A DNA stretch of 64,000 nucleotides, taken from positions 62,001 through 126,000 of the forward strand of contig CBDBJK010000033.1 in the NCBI GenBank assembly GCA_965206395.1, read 5' to 3'. Source of the stretch: CBDBJK01 sp965206395 (lineage in GTDB: Bacteria; Chloroflexota; Dehalococcoidia; Lucifugimonadales; CATOSD01). A program made the position numbers and the translations under genes. Shown here piece after piece: positions 53,336-61,936 of the stretch; position 1 is the stretch's first letter, and each line of letters opens with the position of its first letter. A model generated the notes under the pieces. That model was not told the DNA's origin. It did not search any database and saw only the letters and a list, made by a program, of their open reading frames with translations.

Positions 53336-53636
53336 TAGCGTCGGTCTACAGCGCCCCCTCTCCGTGAACGGAGAGGGGGGACGTGATGTGAATTCTGACG
53401 TATTGCTGCATATGTCGTTACGTTATTAGCCGAGCAACTCTCTGCGCACTTCTTCGTGACGCTCCTTTTGCTCTGGAGTGACAGAGGTCTAGCGTCGGTC
53501 TACAGCGCCCCCTCTCCGTTCACGGAGAGGGGGGACGTGATGTGAATTCTGACGTATTGCTGCATATGTCGTTACGTTATTAGCCGAGCAACTCTCTGCG
53601 CACTTCTTCGTGACGCTCCTTTTGCTCTGGAGTGAC
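53336..53636. repeat. 147-bp near-perfect tandem duplication at a gene end
   Basis: Bases 53336-53482 recur at 53490-53636 with only a two-base change (GTGAACGG versus GTTCACGG) and a 7-bp joint. Each copy has the hairpin CCCCCTCTCCGT / ACGGAGAGGGGG (family A) and the last 19 codons of the hydratase gene. Only the right copy is joined to the gene; the left copy is a stranded gene end. The remaining 53246-53335 sequence shows nothing else. Confidence 0.9.
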
Positions 53637-54506
53637 CTCTGGATACGGCTCGCCCTTCTGCCTTATCGCGCCGGTGAATTCGGGGGGACGCTTCTCAAGG
53701 AAGGCTTGCCTGCCTTCGTCGCCGTCGGAGCTTAGCTGCGTAACGAGCGTGTTCATGAGCGTCTGAACGCGCCACGCCTCGGTTACAGGCATGTCGCTGA
53801 ACCTGACCACGAACTCCTTCATCATCCGCACTGCGAGCGGCGGCATTTTGACGATACCACTCGCTATCTCCTCCGCACGGCTCATCAACTGGTCGTGAGG
53901 CGTGACCTCGTTTATGAGGTTGATTCTAAGGGCTTCCTTAGCGTCGAAAGGCTCATCAGTTAGCAGTATGCGCATCGCGTCCGCGTAGGAGATTTGCCTG
54001 GGTAGATAAGTAGCGCCCGGCCCTGTTCCAACCCATCCCTGGGTGAGCAGCGCGTACTTGAAGCGGGCGTGCTCCTCGCAGGCGACGCGGATGTCAGTCG
54101 AGGTAAGCATCAGATAGAATCCCGCACCCGCCGCCCAACCGTTGATTGCTCCGATAACCGGCTTCCATATCTGGGGATAGTGGTCGCCGAGCCTGCCGTC
54201 TGCGCCAATCCGGGCAGCCCCGTTCACGTTCCCCGCAAGAGGCCAGAATATGCCCTCGGCTCTGACCCTCTCTCGCTCCTCCGCTGTTATGTCCGGTCTG
54301 ACGGCGAGATTATGCCCCGCGCAGAAATGGCGGTCGCCCACAGCCGTGATGATTGCGACCCGGACATCCATATCCTCCCAAATCTCTTTCCATATCTCGC
54401 TCAGTTCGTCAGATGTGGGACGGTCGAGGATGTTCGCCTTTTCGGGGTTGTTGAGTGTTACATAAGCGATGTGGTCTTTTTTCTCGTACAGAACGCGTTT
54501 GTTCAC
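53580..54506 (-). CDS. Enoyl-CoA hydratase/isomerase family protein
   Basis: A 308-aa crotonase-fold protein: VRVAIITAVGDRHFCAGHNL and VIGAINGWAAGAGFYLMLTS give the oxyanion hole. The usual catalytic Glu positions are replaced by EEHARFKYALLTQGWVGTGP, so the reaction may not be hydration. GTG 54506 is chosen because GGAGG lies five bases before it and homology starts there; a longer frame to 54569 is unlikely. Its last codons lie in the tandem duplication. Downstream of the CoA-transferase genes on the same strand, separated by a family B repeat. Confidence 0.85.
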   Translation of the reverse strand: MNKRVLYEKKDHIAYVTLNNPEKANILDRPTSDELSEIWKEIWEDMDVRVAIITAVGDRHFCAGHNLAVRPDITAEERERVRAEGIFWPLAGNVNGAARIGADGRLGDHYPQIWKPVIGAINGWAAGAGFYLMLTSTDIRVACEEHARFKYALLTQGWVGTGPGATYLPRQISYADAMRILLTDEPFDAKEALRINLINEVTPHDQLMSRAEEIASGIVKMPPLAVRMMKEFVVRFSDMPVTEAWRVQTLMNTLVTQLSSDGDEGRQAFLEKRPPEFTGAIRQKGEPYPEVTPEQKERHEEVRRELLG

Positions 54507-54580
54507 TTCGCCCTCCAGAAAATTACAATCAGTGTATCGCCATCTCGAATTGCTTAAAGTCTCTAACAATACCTACATTG

Positions 54581-54654
54581 ATGTCATTCTGAGGAGTGGA
54601 GCGACGAAGAATCTAAACGTGACGCTAAGATTCTTCGTTTCACTCAGAATGACA
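54581..54654. repeat. Dispersed inverted repeat, family B copy 3
   Basis: Starts ATGTCATTCTGAG and ends CTCAGAATGACA, with inner AAGAATCT / AGATTCTT arms. It lies between the CoA-transferase operon and the hydratase gene. Confidence 0.8.
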
Positions 54655-54677
54655 GGGAACGGTTTTGTTAGGCGCTC

Positions 54678-55823
54678 TTAGTAAATTATCTGGTCATCAA
54701 CCAGGCGGGAGACTTCTGTTTCGGATAGGCCCAGAAGCTCCTGATATATCTGCTCGTTGTGTTGGCCCAAAACTGGCGCTGCTATGATTCGCGGGCTTGT
54801 ATCTCCATCGAACCGCCATCCGATGCTTGGCAAGTCCCTGAACTCCCCGTCGCTGGTCTGTAGGCGCGTGAAGTATCCGCCCTTGCGCAACTGAGGCTCG
54901 TTGAAGACCCCGTCTGCGTTCAAGGATGGCCCCGCCGGAACACCTGCGCTCTGAAGCACTCGCATCGCCTCATAGTTGTCGCGCTCGCTTGTCCACGCGG
55001 TTATTGCGTCGTCGATTTCCTTGTGCTTCTCTTGACGCTCTTTTAGGTCCGGCCTGCCAATCACATGGCAGAGCGCCTGCCACTCCTCGTCGGTGGTTAC
55101 GGCAATCGCAATCCAGCGGTCGCTCCCCGCGCATCGGTACACGTTGTGGGGAGCATACCATATGTCTGTGTTGCCCATCGGCTCTCTTGCCTGCTGGTTC
55201 ATCTGATAGTCGATAAGTGCCACTGGAATGCCTGCCGTCAAAGCCTCTGCCATAGAGAAGTCAACATACTGACCCTCGCCGGTCATCATGCGATGGTTGA
55301 GAGCGGCGACGGTCACCATTGCAAGCTCCATTCCCACCCAGGGGTCGGCCCACAGCCCGCCCTTGATAGGTTCTCTGTCGGGGTAGCCTGAAATGGAGTT
55401 CCATCCGGTATAGTATTGCAGCAGACTGCCATAGGCAACGTAGTCCTTGTCCGGCCCGGAGTGTCCCGTTCCCGAAGACGAGACCATGATAACGTCCGGC
55501 CTTTCGGTTTTGATTACGTCGTATCCAAGCCCAAGGCGCTCGACGACTCCAGCCGCGAAGTTTTCGATTACTACGTCTGCCGTTGAGATCAGACCTTTGG
55601 CAAGCCCAAGTCCTTCCGGGTTCGAGATGTTCAGGGCGCAGTATAGCTTGGACTGATTATATGCCTGAAAAGCGGCCCCTCTGGTCGAAGGGTCGGGGCG
55701 TCTTGCGCTGCCAACCTTGATTACCTCAGCGCCCATCATGGCGAGAAAGCGCGTCGCCGTAGGCCCCGCGATAATCCAGCTAAGGTCGATTACCCTGACG
55801 CCTTTTAGAGGAAGTTCATCCAT
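54678..55823 (-). CDS. Family III (CaiB/BaiF) CoA-transferase
   Basis: A 381-aa cytoplasmic enzyme that moves CoA between carboxylic acids. Features: LKGVRVIDLSWIIAGPTATR, MMGAEVIKV, a NFAAGVVERLGLGY segment, and the catalytic Asp160 in WADPWVGMELA, matching the DxxxG motif. The last gene of a three-gene leftward operon with another CoA-transferase and an MmgE/PrpD protein. The substrate acid is unknown. Confidence 0.9.
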   Translation of the reverse strand: MDELPLKGVRVIDLSWIIAGPTATRFLAMMGAEVIKVGSARRPDPSTRGAAFQAYNQSKLYCALNISNPEGLGLAKGLISTADVVIENFAAGVVERLGLGYDVIKTERPDVIMVSSSGTGHSGPDKDYVAYGSLLQYYTGWNSISGYPDREPIKGGLWADPWVGMELAMVTVAALNHRMMTGEGQYVDFSMAEALTAGIPVALIDYQMNQQAREPMGNTDIWYAPHNVYRCAGSDRWIAIAVTTDEEWQALCHVIGRPDLKERQEKHKEIDDAITAWTSERDNYEAMRVLQSAGVPAGPSLNADGVFNEPQLRKGGYFTRLQTSDGEFRDLPSIGWRFDGDTSPRIIAAPVLGQHNEQIYQELLGLSETEVSRLVDDQIIY

Positions 55824-55862
55824 TGATCATCCGAGTCTTTCATAATCTTGCACGTAGGTTGC

Positions 55863-57047
55863 CTACATCCATATACCCGTGCCGAGGAGGTCGTTGTGCT
55901 CGCCGAGCAGAGGCGCGGGCCTCGTATCCAGAGGCAGAGGCGAGTTTGACAGTCGGTACGCCACACCGGGATACTTCAGCGCCCCGGCAACGGGATGCGT
56001 CATTTCGATGAAGAAGTCGCGGGATGCCAGATGCGCGTCATCGAAGAGGTCAGGCATCGTGTTCACTGGAAAGCAGGGTATGCGCCGCTCCTGTCCCCAT
56101 CGAGCGATGTCGTGCTTCGAGTGCTGTCTGCTCCACTTGCTGAGACGCTCCCAGAGCGCGGCTACGTTGCTTTCTCTAGCCTCGCGTGTTGCGAATCGCT
56201 CGTCGCTGGCCCAATCGGGGCTGCCCATTAGTTCAAGCCATCGTGCCCATTGAGCGTCCTCTCTGGGCGAGATGGATACATAGCCGTCGTTGCATGGCAG
56301 CACGCCAACGATTGCGCCGACCGTCCCCTCGCGCGCCTCTTTCAGGTCTCTTGATGGAGATGGCCGTCCGTACGCGCTACCTGCGAGGCCGCTGATTAGT
56401 TGGGTCGCCATAGCCTCGTATGACGAGATGTCGACGCGGTGGCCCTGCCCTGTCACTCGCTTCTGGAATAGTGCCATCATCGTTGCCGTCGCTGCCGCTA
56501 GTCCGGCGACTAGCTCTGACTGGTAGCCTCCTGCCCGGATAGGTGGGTCGGCGTCGGTGTCTTCGACAGGCCCTAAAAGTCCGTGAGCGTGACCGCTCAT
56601 ATGGAAGAGTATCAGGTCAGTGGCCTTGTAGCCTTCGTATGGCCCCCATCGTCCGAATGGCGTAATCGAAGTTAGGATAAGTCCCTGGTTGCCGCCGCGA
56701 AGGACTTCGTAGCCTAACTCTAGCTCCTCCATTCGACCAGAGGGAAGGTTTTCGACAACAATGTCGGCTGTCTTGGCTAGCGCGCGAAAGCGTTCGGCAT
56801 CCTCTTGCGTGGTCAAGTCCAGTGTTATGCCATGCTTGTTAGTGTTGAGAGCCAGAAACAGGGCGCTTTTCTCAGGGTGTGGTACGTCATTGGGGAACGG
56901 TCCGATTCGCCGCGCCACGTCGCCTTCAGGAGGCTCGACCTTTATCACCTGCGCGCCCATTTGCCCTAGGATTTTCGCACAGTATGGCGCGGATATGCCT
57001 TCGCCGACTTCCAGAACCTTCACTCCGGGCAACAGTCCTTGCGTCAT
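55863..57047 (-). CDS. Family III (CaiB/BaiF) CoA-transferase-like, Asp replaced by Glu
   Basis: A 394-aa member of the same fold: LPGVKVLEVGEGISAPYCAK, MGAQVIKVEPPEGDVAR, VENLPSGRMEELELGY. Where the family has the catalytic Asp of the D-x-x-x-G motif this protein has Glu178 (GGYQSELVAGLAAA). This may change activity or mean that it is a partner subunit for the neighbouring transferase. Its ATG overlaps the stop of the MmgE/PrpD gene by four bases (ATGA), so translation is coupled. Confidence 0.88.
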   Translation of the reverse strand: MTQGLLPGVKVLEVGEGISAPYCAKILGQMGAQVIKVEPPEGDVARRIGPFPNDVPHPEKSALFLALNTNKHGITLDLTTQEDAERFRALAKTADIVVENLPSGRMEELELGYEVLRGGNQGLILTSITPFGRWGPYEGYKATDLILFHMSGHAHGLLGPVEDTDADPPIRAGGYQSELVAGLAAATATMMALFQKRVTGQGHRVDISSYEAMATQLISGLAGSAYGRPSPSRDLKEAREGTVGAIVGVLPCNDGYVSISPREDAQWARWLELMGSPDWASDERFATREARESNVAALWERLSKWSRQHSKHDIARWGQERRIPCFPVNTMPDLFDDAHLASRDFFIEMTHPVAGALKYPGVAYRLSNSPLPLDTRPAPLLGEHNDLLGTGIWM

Positions 57048-58402
57048 GCTTTTGAGGAAATCCTTCGTGTCATTCGCAGCAGCGGGAATAGCTCTCGGAT
57101 GTCATTCATATTTTCCATGTCCCACAGCCTTGACAGCGCGCGCTCGACTCGTTCCCTGGACATTACTTCTCCCGCCAGCGCGCGGAACTTGGCGTCAAGC
57201 TGCGCGTCGGTCAAAGGATTTTCAGGCGTGCCCGTGGCGTGGGGAATCGTCTCGGTATAAGATCGTCCGTCCTTCAGGGTGAGGGTTACGATAGCTGAAC
57301 CCTCTACTTGAGACGGGTCAACCTTCGCCGTGATCTTATCACGCAGGGCGGTTATGGTCTTATCTTTCACTCTGTCGTCTGTATATTGCGCTGGAAAGGC
57401 CGCGCCGTCCACCAGCCCCACCGCCATGCTGTGGTGGAAGGAGAACTTCCCTTCAAGACCGGTGTTAGGATGCTTCCGATCGACTAGCTCCAACACCAGC
57501 GGATGTACTTGCGCGGAGACGCTTTCCACCGCCTCTGGCGTCACTCCGTCCTTGTCTCGCATGCTCACCATGGCATCGATCAGAGGGTGGTTCACGACGC
57601 CGCAAGCGTAGGGCTTCAGACCGTTGTTGTGAAGCTCCCATTGTTCTCCAAGATCGTCGGTGGCCTTTGACAGGTCGTGACTGCTGGAGAGGACTGCCGC
57701 GAAGCCTCGGCGTCCTTCCAGAATGGCCGTCGTGGAGGTGAAGCCGCGCTGTGCCAAAAGAGCCGCCAGCACGCCGCTCTGAGCGGCACGTCCAGGATGG
57801 AAAGGCTTGGTCATCGAGCCGAACACCTCCCGGACACCAGAAGCCTGAGTCCCCGCTATGCCAAGCGCGTAGACCATCTGGCTTATATCTATGCCCATGA
57901 GTCGTCCCGCAGGAGCTACGGCCCCGAACACGCCGCACGTGCCCGTGATATGCCAGCCGGCGTCGTAGTGCGCGGGATGAATCGCCATGCCGATGCGACA
58001 GCAAATTTCCATGCCAAGAATCGATGCGACCAGCACGTCACGGCCACTAGACCCTCCGCGTTCCGCTACGGCCAGGGCAGCAGGCAGCGTAGGGGAGGAT
58101 GGATGAATAATCGTTGGGAAATGGGTGTCGTCGTAGTCGTCCAGATGGCCCAGGTAGCCGTTGGCGAGGGCGGCGTTTTGAAGGGAAGTGCGAACGCCAG
58201 CCCCGACTACCGAAGCATGCCGCTTGCCGCCCTCCTCACGAAAAACGTCCAGCAGAATGTTCAGGGAAGGGTCTTTGGACGCGTAAAGCGACACGGCAAG
58301 GTAGTTGATGAAGCATCGCTTCCCCTCATGCAGGATGGCATCGGGAATCTGCTCAGGCGAAGTCTCGATGATAAACCGAGCAATGTCTTCCGTTGCACTC
58401 AA
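57044..58402 (-). CDS. MmgE/PrpD family protein
   Basis: A 452-aa protein of the 2-methylcitrate dehydratase/cis-aconitate decarboxylase/iminodisuccinate-epimerase family. Typical segments: ALANGYLGHLDDYDDTHFPT then IIHPSSPTLPAALAVAE, AHYDAGWHITGTCGVFGAVA, LKPYACGVVNHPLIDAM. I prefer the TTG start at 58402 because AAGGAGG stands six bases before it; a GTG at 58423 lies upstream of that site. First gene of the operon with two CoA-transferases. Substrate unknown; a tricarboxylic or dicarboxylic acid is likely. Confidence 0.87.
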   Translation of the reverse strand: MSATEDIARFIIETSPEQIPDAILHEGKRCFINYLAVSLYASKDPSLNILLDVFREEGGKRHASVVGAGVRTSLQNAALANGYLGHLDDYDDTHFPTIIHPSSPTLPAALAVAERGGSSGRDVLVASILGMEICCRIGMAIHPAHYDAGWHITGTCGVFGAVAPAGRLMGIDISQMVYALGIAGTQASGVREVFGSMTKPFHPGRAAQSGVLAALLAQRGFTSTTAILEGRRGFAAVLSSSHDLSKATDDLGEQWELHNNGLKPYACGVVNHPLIDAMVSMRDKDGVTPEAVESVSAQVHPLVLELVDRKHPNTGLEGKFSFHHSMAVGLVDGAAFPAQYTDDRVKDKTITALRDKITAKVDPSQVEGSAIVTLTLKDGRSYTETIPHATGTPENPLTDAQLDAKFRALAGEVMSRERVERALSRLWDMENMNDIRELFPLLRMTRRISSKA

Positions 58403-58648
58403 AGCCTTCCTCCTTGTGTCCACATGGCATCGGGGAATATATCCACGGCGAAGTTACCGTCAAATATATACTTGATTCTGTGCGGTGCGGTCAAGCCGAC
58501 GCGACGATTTCTAGCTCCCCATAATGAAGGCCGAGCGCATCTCCTTCTAGCTGATGCACCTGAAGTGGTAAGATAGCGTGCGTAGTCTGGACATTATTGT
58601 CCAGCCCACCGCAAGGCCATGCTGATTCCCTATAGCGAAGGATGCAAT

Positions 58649-59095
58649 ATGACCGATAAATCGTCTCTAATCACAATTGACGACCCGAACATGGCTGCCA
58701 GAGAATGGTTTGCGCTGTTGAGTCGCTACTGCGCTTCGGTGGATTACGAATCAACGCGAGCCATATTCGCCCCGGACGTTCTTTCGTTTGGCACCAGGGC
58801 GGATATAGTATCGGGACTGGACGCGCTGCAAAAGAACCAGTGGGAGGGCATCTGGCCGAACATCAAGGACTTCAAGGTCGATCTGGACAGCGTCCATTCA
58901 GGCGGGAATGAGCGTCATGCGTGGGGCATCGCCACATGGACATCGACAGGTTTCGATGAGGATGGCAAGTCATATTTCAGGCCCGGTCGCGCGACCGTAA
59001 CGCTTGAGCGGCGTTATGGCGTCTGGCTGGCGACCCACACTCATTTCTCGCTAAACCCTGGCACTCCACCGCGCACGTTTGGCCCAAAAAATTAG
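58649..59095 (+). CDS. SnoaL/NTF2-like-fold protein
   Basis: A 148-aa protein with the small cone-shaped NTF2-like fold: REWFALLSRYCASVDYESTR, SFGTRADIVSGLDALQKNQW, NERHAWGIATWTSTGF, RRYGVWLATHTHFSLNPG. Similar proteins are isomerases, dehydratases or binding subunits. ATG 58649 has AAGGA before it. It runs just upstream of an amidohydrolase gene (30-bp gap), likely the same transcript. Confidence 0.82.
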   Translation: MTDKSSLITIDDPNMAAREWFALLSRYCASVDYESTRAIFAPDVLSFGTRADIVSGLDALQKNQWEGIWPNIKDFKVDLDSVHSGGNERHAWGIATWTSTGFDEDGKSYFRPGRATVTLERRYGVWLATHTHFSLNPGTPPRTFGPKN

Positions 59096-59125
59096 AGGCC
59101 GCAGAATAGTTCAGGAGGCAGAGCA

Positions 59126-59911
59126 ATGACAATAGTAGATACCCATTGTCACGCCGGACACAACTGGTTCGAGCCTGTCGAGCTTTTGCTTTTCCAGATG
59201 AACGCCAACAGTGTAGACAAGGCTGCTCTCATACAGCATCGAGGAACGTTCGACAACACGTACCTGTTCGAGTGCGCCAACCGCTTTCCGGGCCGCTTCG
59301 TCGTGGTCGTAATGGTGGACACGTCTCAATCGGACGCCCCGTCTGCACTTGAGAAGTGGGCCGCGCAAGGCGCTGTTGGCGTTCGGCTCGGCCCGACGGT
59401 TCGCTCTCCTGGCTCCGACCCGCTGGCAATCTGGCGAAAGGCAGCGGAGCTTGGCCTCGTGGTCAGCAGTCTGGGGGACGTTGCAGATTTCGCCTCCGAC
59501 GATTTCAACAACCTGGTAGCCGGGCTTCCAAACCTGCCCATCATCGTCGAGCATCTTGCGGGGATAAGGCAAGGTGCGGAGCCGCCTTATGCTATGTACA
59601 AAAAGGCGTTGGCATTAGCCAATTACCCTAATACGTATATCAAGGTTGGCGGACTTGGTGAAATTAGCGCAAGACCCCCGGTGTTGGAGCCTGGATTTTC
59701 CTTCGATTTCACGCCGCCGCTAATCGAAATGTCATACGATGCCTTCGAGCCTCGCCGCATGATGTGGGGCAGCGACTACCCGCCAGTCAGCGGGCGTGAG
59801 GGCTATCGCAACGCCCTCAGAGGCGTCAAGGAGTATCCGGCTTTGAGTGATCCGGCAGACAACGAATGGGTCATGGGCAAGACGGCCCTGAGCGTCTTCA
59901 AGTTCAGCTAA
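59126..59911 (+). CDS. Amidohydrolase (metal-dependent TIM-barrel hydrolase)
   Basis: A 261-aa amidohydrolase_2-type protein. VDTHCHAG at the start gives the H-x-H metal ligands, LPIIVEHLAG a further His, and MMWGSDYPPVSG the catalytic Asp near the end. Family members are decarboxylases, lactonases or hydrolases of small aromatic and lactone compounds. AGGAGG precedes ATG 59126. Together with the SnoaL-like gene it suggests breakdown of a small ring compound. Confidence 0.85.
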   Translation: MTIVDTHCHAGHNWFEPVELLLFQMNANSVDKAALIQHRGTFDNTYLFECANRFPGRFVVVVMVDTSQSDAPSALEKWAAQGAVGVRLGPTVRSPGSDPLAIWRKAAELGLVVSSLGDVADFASDDFNNLVAGLPNLPIIVEHLAGIRQGAEPPYAMYKKALALANYPNTYIKVGGLGEISARPPVLEPGFSFDFTPPLIEMSYDAFEPRRMMWGSDYPPVSGREGYRNALRGVKEYPALSDPADNEWVMGKTALSVFKFS

Positions 59912-59954
59912 CGACTGCCATAGAAATTTGGATGGCAGGCAATCTGAGCTTGAA

Positions 59955-60338
59955 TCAAACGAGAGCCAAAGAGTTCTGTCTGCTTCGATTTATGAGACCC
60001 GCAACACGTTTCAAAAAATCGTCCATATCGAATGGCTTGAGCATGTAGTCGTCAATTTCAGGATTGAACCTGAGAACGTTGCCCTCTGCCTTCACGCCTG
60101 TGACCATCATTATCGGCACACCACACATCTCGCGCGTGAGGTAGCAAAACTCGTAGCCGTCCATCCCAGACATGACGACATCGCTGATAACGATGTCAGG
60201 CCGTTTTTCGTATACCTGACGTAGTCCTTCTATGCCACTTGAAGCGGTGTAGGTCTCGTAACCTTCCGTTTCAAGGAAGGCCTCTAGCAGGTCTCGAATT
60301 ACCTTCTCATCGTCAACTATCAGTGCAATGTCAGCCAT
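59955..60338 (-). CDS. Stand-alone response-regulator receiver protein
   Basis: A 127-aa CheY-like receiver: acidic pocket D9-D10, phospho-acceptor Asp53 in VISDVVMSGMDGYEF, Thr80 in MVTGV and Lys101 in YMLKPFD. No output domain and no kinase gene are nearby, so it works through a distant partner. AGGAGG precedes the ATG. It converges on the amidohydrolase gene. Confidence 0.92.
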   Translation of the reverse strand: MADIALIVDDEKVIRDLLEAFLETEGYETYTASSGIEGLRQVYEKRPDIVISDVVMSGMDGYEFCYLTREMCGVPIMMVTGVKAEGNVLRFNPEIDDYMLKPFDMDDFLKRVAGLINRSRQNSLALV

Positions 60339-60593
60339 GCTCGCCTCCTCTGTTTACAGCCCCGCCATGCTTCCACGACTTGCACTGCGGCTCGCCCTAC
60401 TAGTGGCTTGTATCTGGCAGATGTTTGTGGAGCGTGTGCAAATGGTGTTCGTTTGATTGTGACACATCGGAGTAAGCAAGTCGTGGGGGCTTCCTCTGGA
60501 ACTACTTGGGTATTACACCAGTCAGGGGTTCCGACGAATACCGTGCTTCCCTCGACCAGAAGTCTTCAGGCTATTGAAACACAGTTGCATGGA

Positions 60594-60621
60594 TGCATCC
60601 AAGGATTTCTGGTTGGATGCA
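60594..60621. terminator. Hairpin after the serine-hydrolase gene
   Basis: A perfect 9-bp stem TGCATCCAA / TTGGATGCA with a 10-base loop, 70 bp past the stop of the leftward gene. No T run follows, so its role is uncertain. The rest of 60339-60689 holds no gene that I can support. Confidence 0.35.
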
Positions 60622-60689
60622 CCTATGCCCGGAGAATGCTTGTGCTTATATGATGTCGTTTCGGGCAGAGGAGCGACCGAAAAGCGCCC

Positions 60690-61571
60690 TTATCCGACCT
60701 GAAGCGAGAGGGTGAAGTTGTCGTAAATCGCCTTCGACACAGCGGCAAGGCTAAGGTCGATGCTGAGGACGTTGCCTGTAAGCTGCTTCGCCATAATCGC
60801 CACCGTGTAGGGGCCTGAAGGAGAATACACGATGCCAACGTCGCATCGCACGGTCGGATAGCTGCCCGTCTTGTGGGCCACTTCTGTTCCAGGCGGCAAG
60901 AGGAGAGGGATTACGTTGTTAAGCTGCTGACGCTTTATGATGTCGAGTGCGCCTTCGCGTGAAGAGTTTGACAACACCTCTCCGCGATAGATCATTTCCA
61001 GAAGGCGGGACATGTCATCCGGCGACGACACGTCGGACTTCTCTTCCGAGTAGCCGTCAGAGTCCATCAGCAATTTTTGCAGAGACAGCAGGTCAGATGC
61101 CATCTGAAAGGTATGAGTCGGATCATTGGTATCCAGACCCACTATGCTGTATAGCAACTCGCGCGTATTCATTGGAACCTGAGTCTTCGCCAGACCCAGT
61201 TCGCGCATGGCGTTATTGAGATTATCTCTGCCGACCATGTTGTACAGAATGTCCGTAGCTGTGTTGTCGCTGATGATAATCATTAGCATAGCCAGGTCTC
61301 GAATCGTAGGCTGAAGGCCTGCGCTTATCTGCTTGAGAACCCCGCCTCCCAGCGTGCGCATTTCGTCCATAAACTCGATCCGCTCGTCTGGGGCTATCTT
61401 GCCCTGATCGACCTGACGGTACAACTCCACCAGGACAGGAACCTTGAAGGTGCTGGCCGTGAAAAACACCATGTCCGGGTTGTGGCGAATCTCCACGCCT
61501 GTTTCCAAATGCTTGGCTGCGACTCCAACTACACCTTGAACCTCTGAAATCGCTGTATCGACGGCGTTCAT
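60690..61571 (-). CDS. Class-A beta-lactamase-like serine hydrolase, cytoplasmic
   Basis: A 293-aa protein with the penicilloyl-serine fold motifs: S40-T-F-K43, S101-D-N103 and HKTGS near residue 240. There is no signal peptide, and the omega loop lacks the ExxLN motif of true class A beta-lactamases (NTRELLYSIVG occupies that place). It is therefore more likely a peptidase or esterase-like relative (beta-lactamase2 family) than a resistance enzyme. AGGAGGAA precedes the ATG. Confidence 0.82.
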   Translation of the reverse strand: MNAVDTAISEVQGVVGVAAKHLETGVEIRHNPDMVFFTASTFKVPVLVELYRQVDQGKIAPDERIEFMDEMRTLGGGVLKQISAGLQPTIRDLAMLMIIISDNTATDILYNMVGRDNLNNAMRELGLAKTQVPMNTRELLYSIVGLDTNDPTHTFQMASDLLSLQKLLMDSDGYSEEKSDVSSPDDMSRLLEMIYRGEVLSNSSREGALDIIKRQQLNNVIPLLLPPGTEVAHKTGSYPTVRCDVGIVYSPSGPYTVAIMAKQLTGNVLSIDLSLAAVSKAIYDNFTLSLQVG

Positions 61572-61936
61572 GAGAATGTTCCTCCTGGATGAGCGCTCTA
61601 CGCGGAATTCATCCGAAAATATGGCCTCAGCCTGTCAACAATGGTCGGTCCTGACAGTAATCGCTAATAATTAAGGCCTTTGATCTAGAGAAGATTACTT
61701 GCCTTAATGAAGATTATAGCACCGCCGGGTCAGAAATCGGCCTGATTTTACCCCTAAATTCTCAGAATGTGTTTTGATGTGCAGTCGTTGCCACACAGAG
61801 ATGCGTTTCTTGACTGCCCCAAGCCTTGTCGTTATACTTCGCCCATCGTACAGGGGCTAGGGGCTAGAGTTCGGGGTCTGGGGAAAAAGGCCTGGCCTGA
61901 CTGCTCTACGTTTTGCACTACTTCAGGAGAGAATTA
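61572..61936. other. Intergenic region between divergent genes
   Basis: Contains two short inverted repeats, CTGTCA/TGACAG (61632-61656) and TTAAGGC/GCCTTAA (61671-61707), which could be operators for the divergent genes. I see no clear promoter hexamers and no coding signal. Confidence 0.35.

Noticed and set aside
60690..61571. Antibiotic resistance beta-lactamase
   Set aside because: No signal peptide and no ExxLN omega-loop motif.
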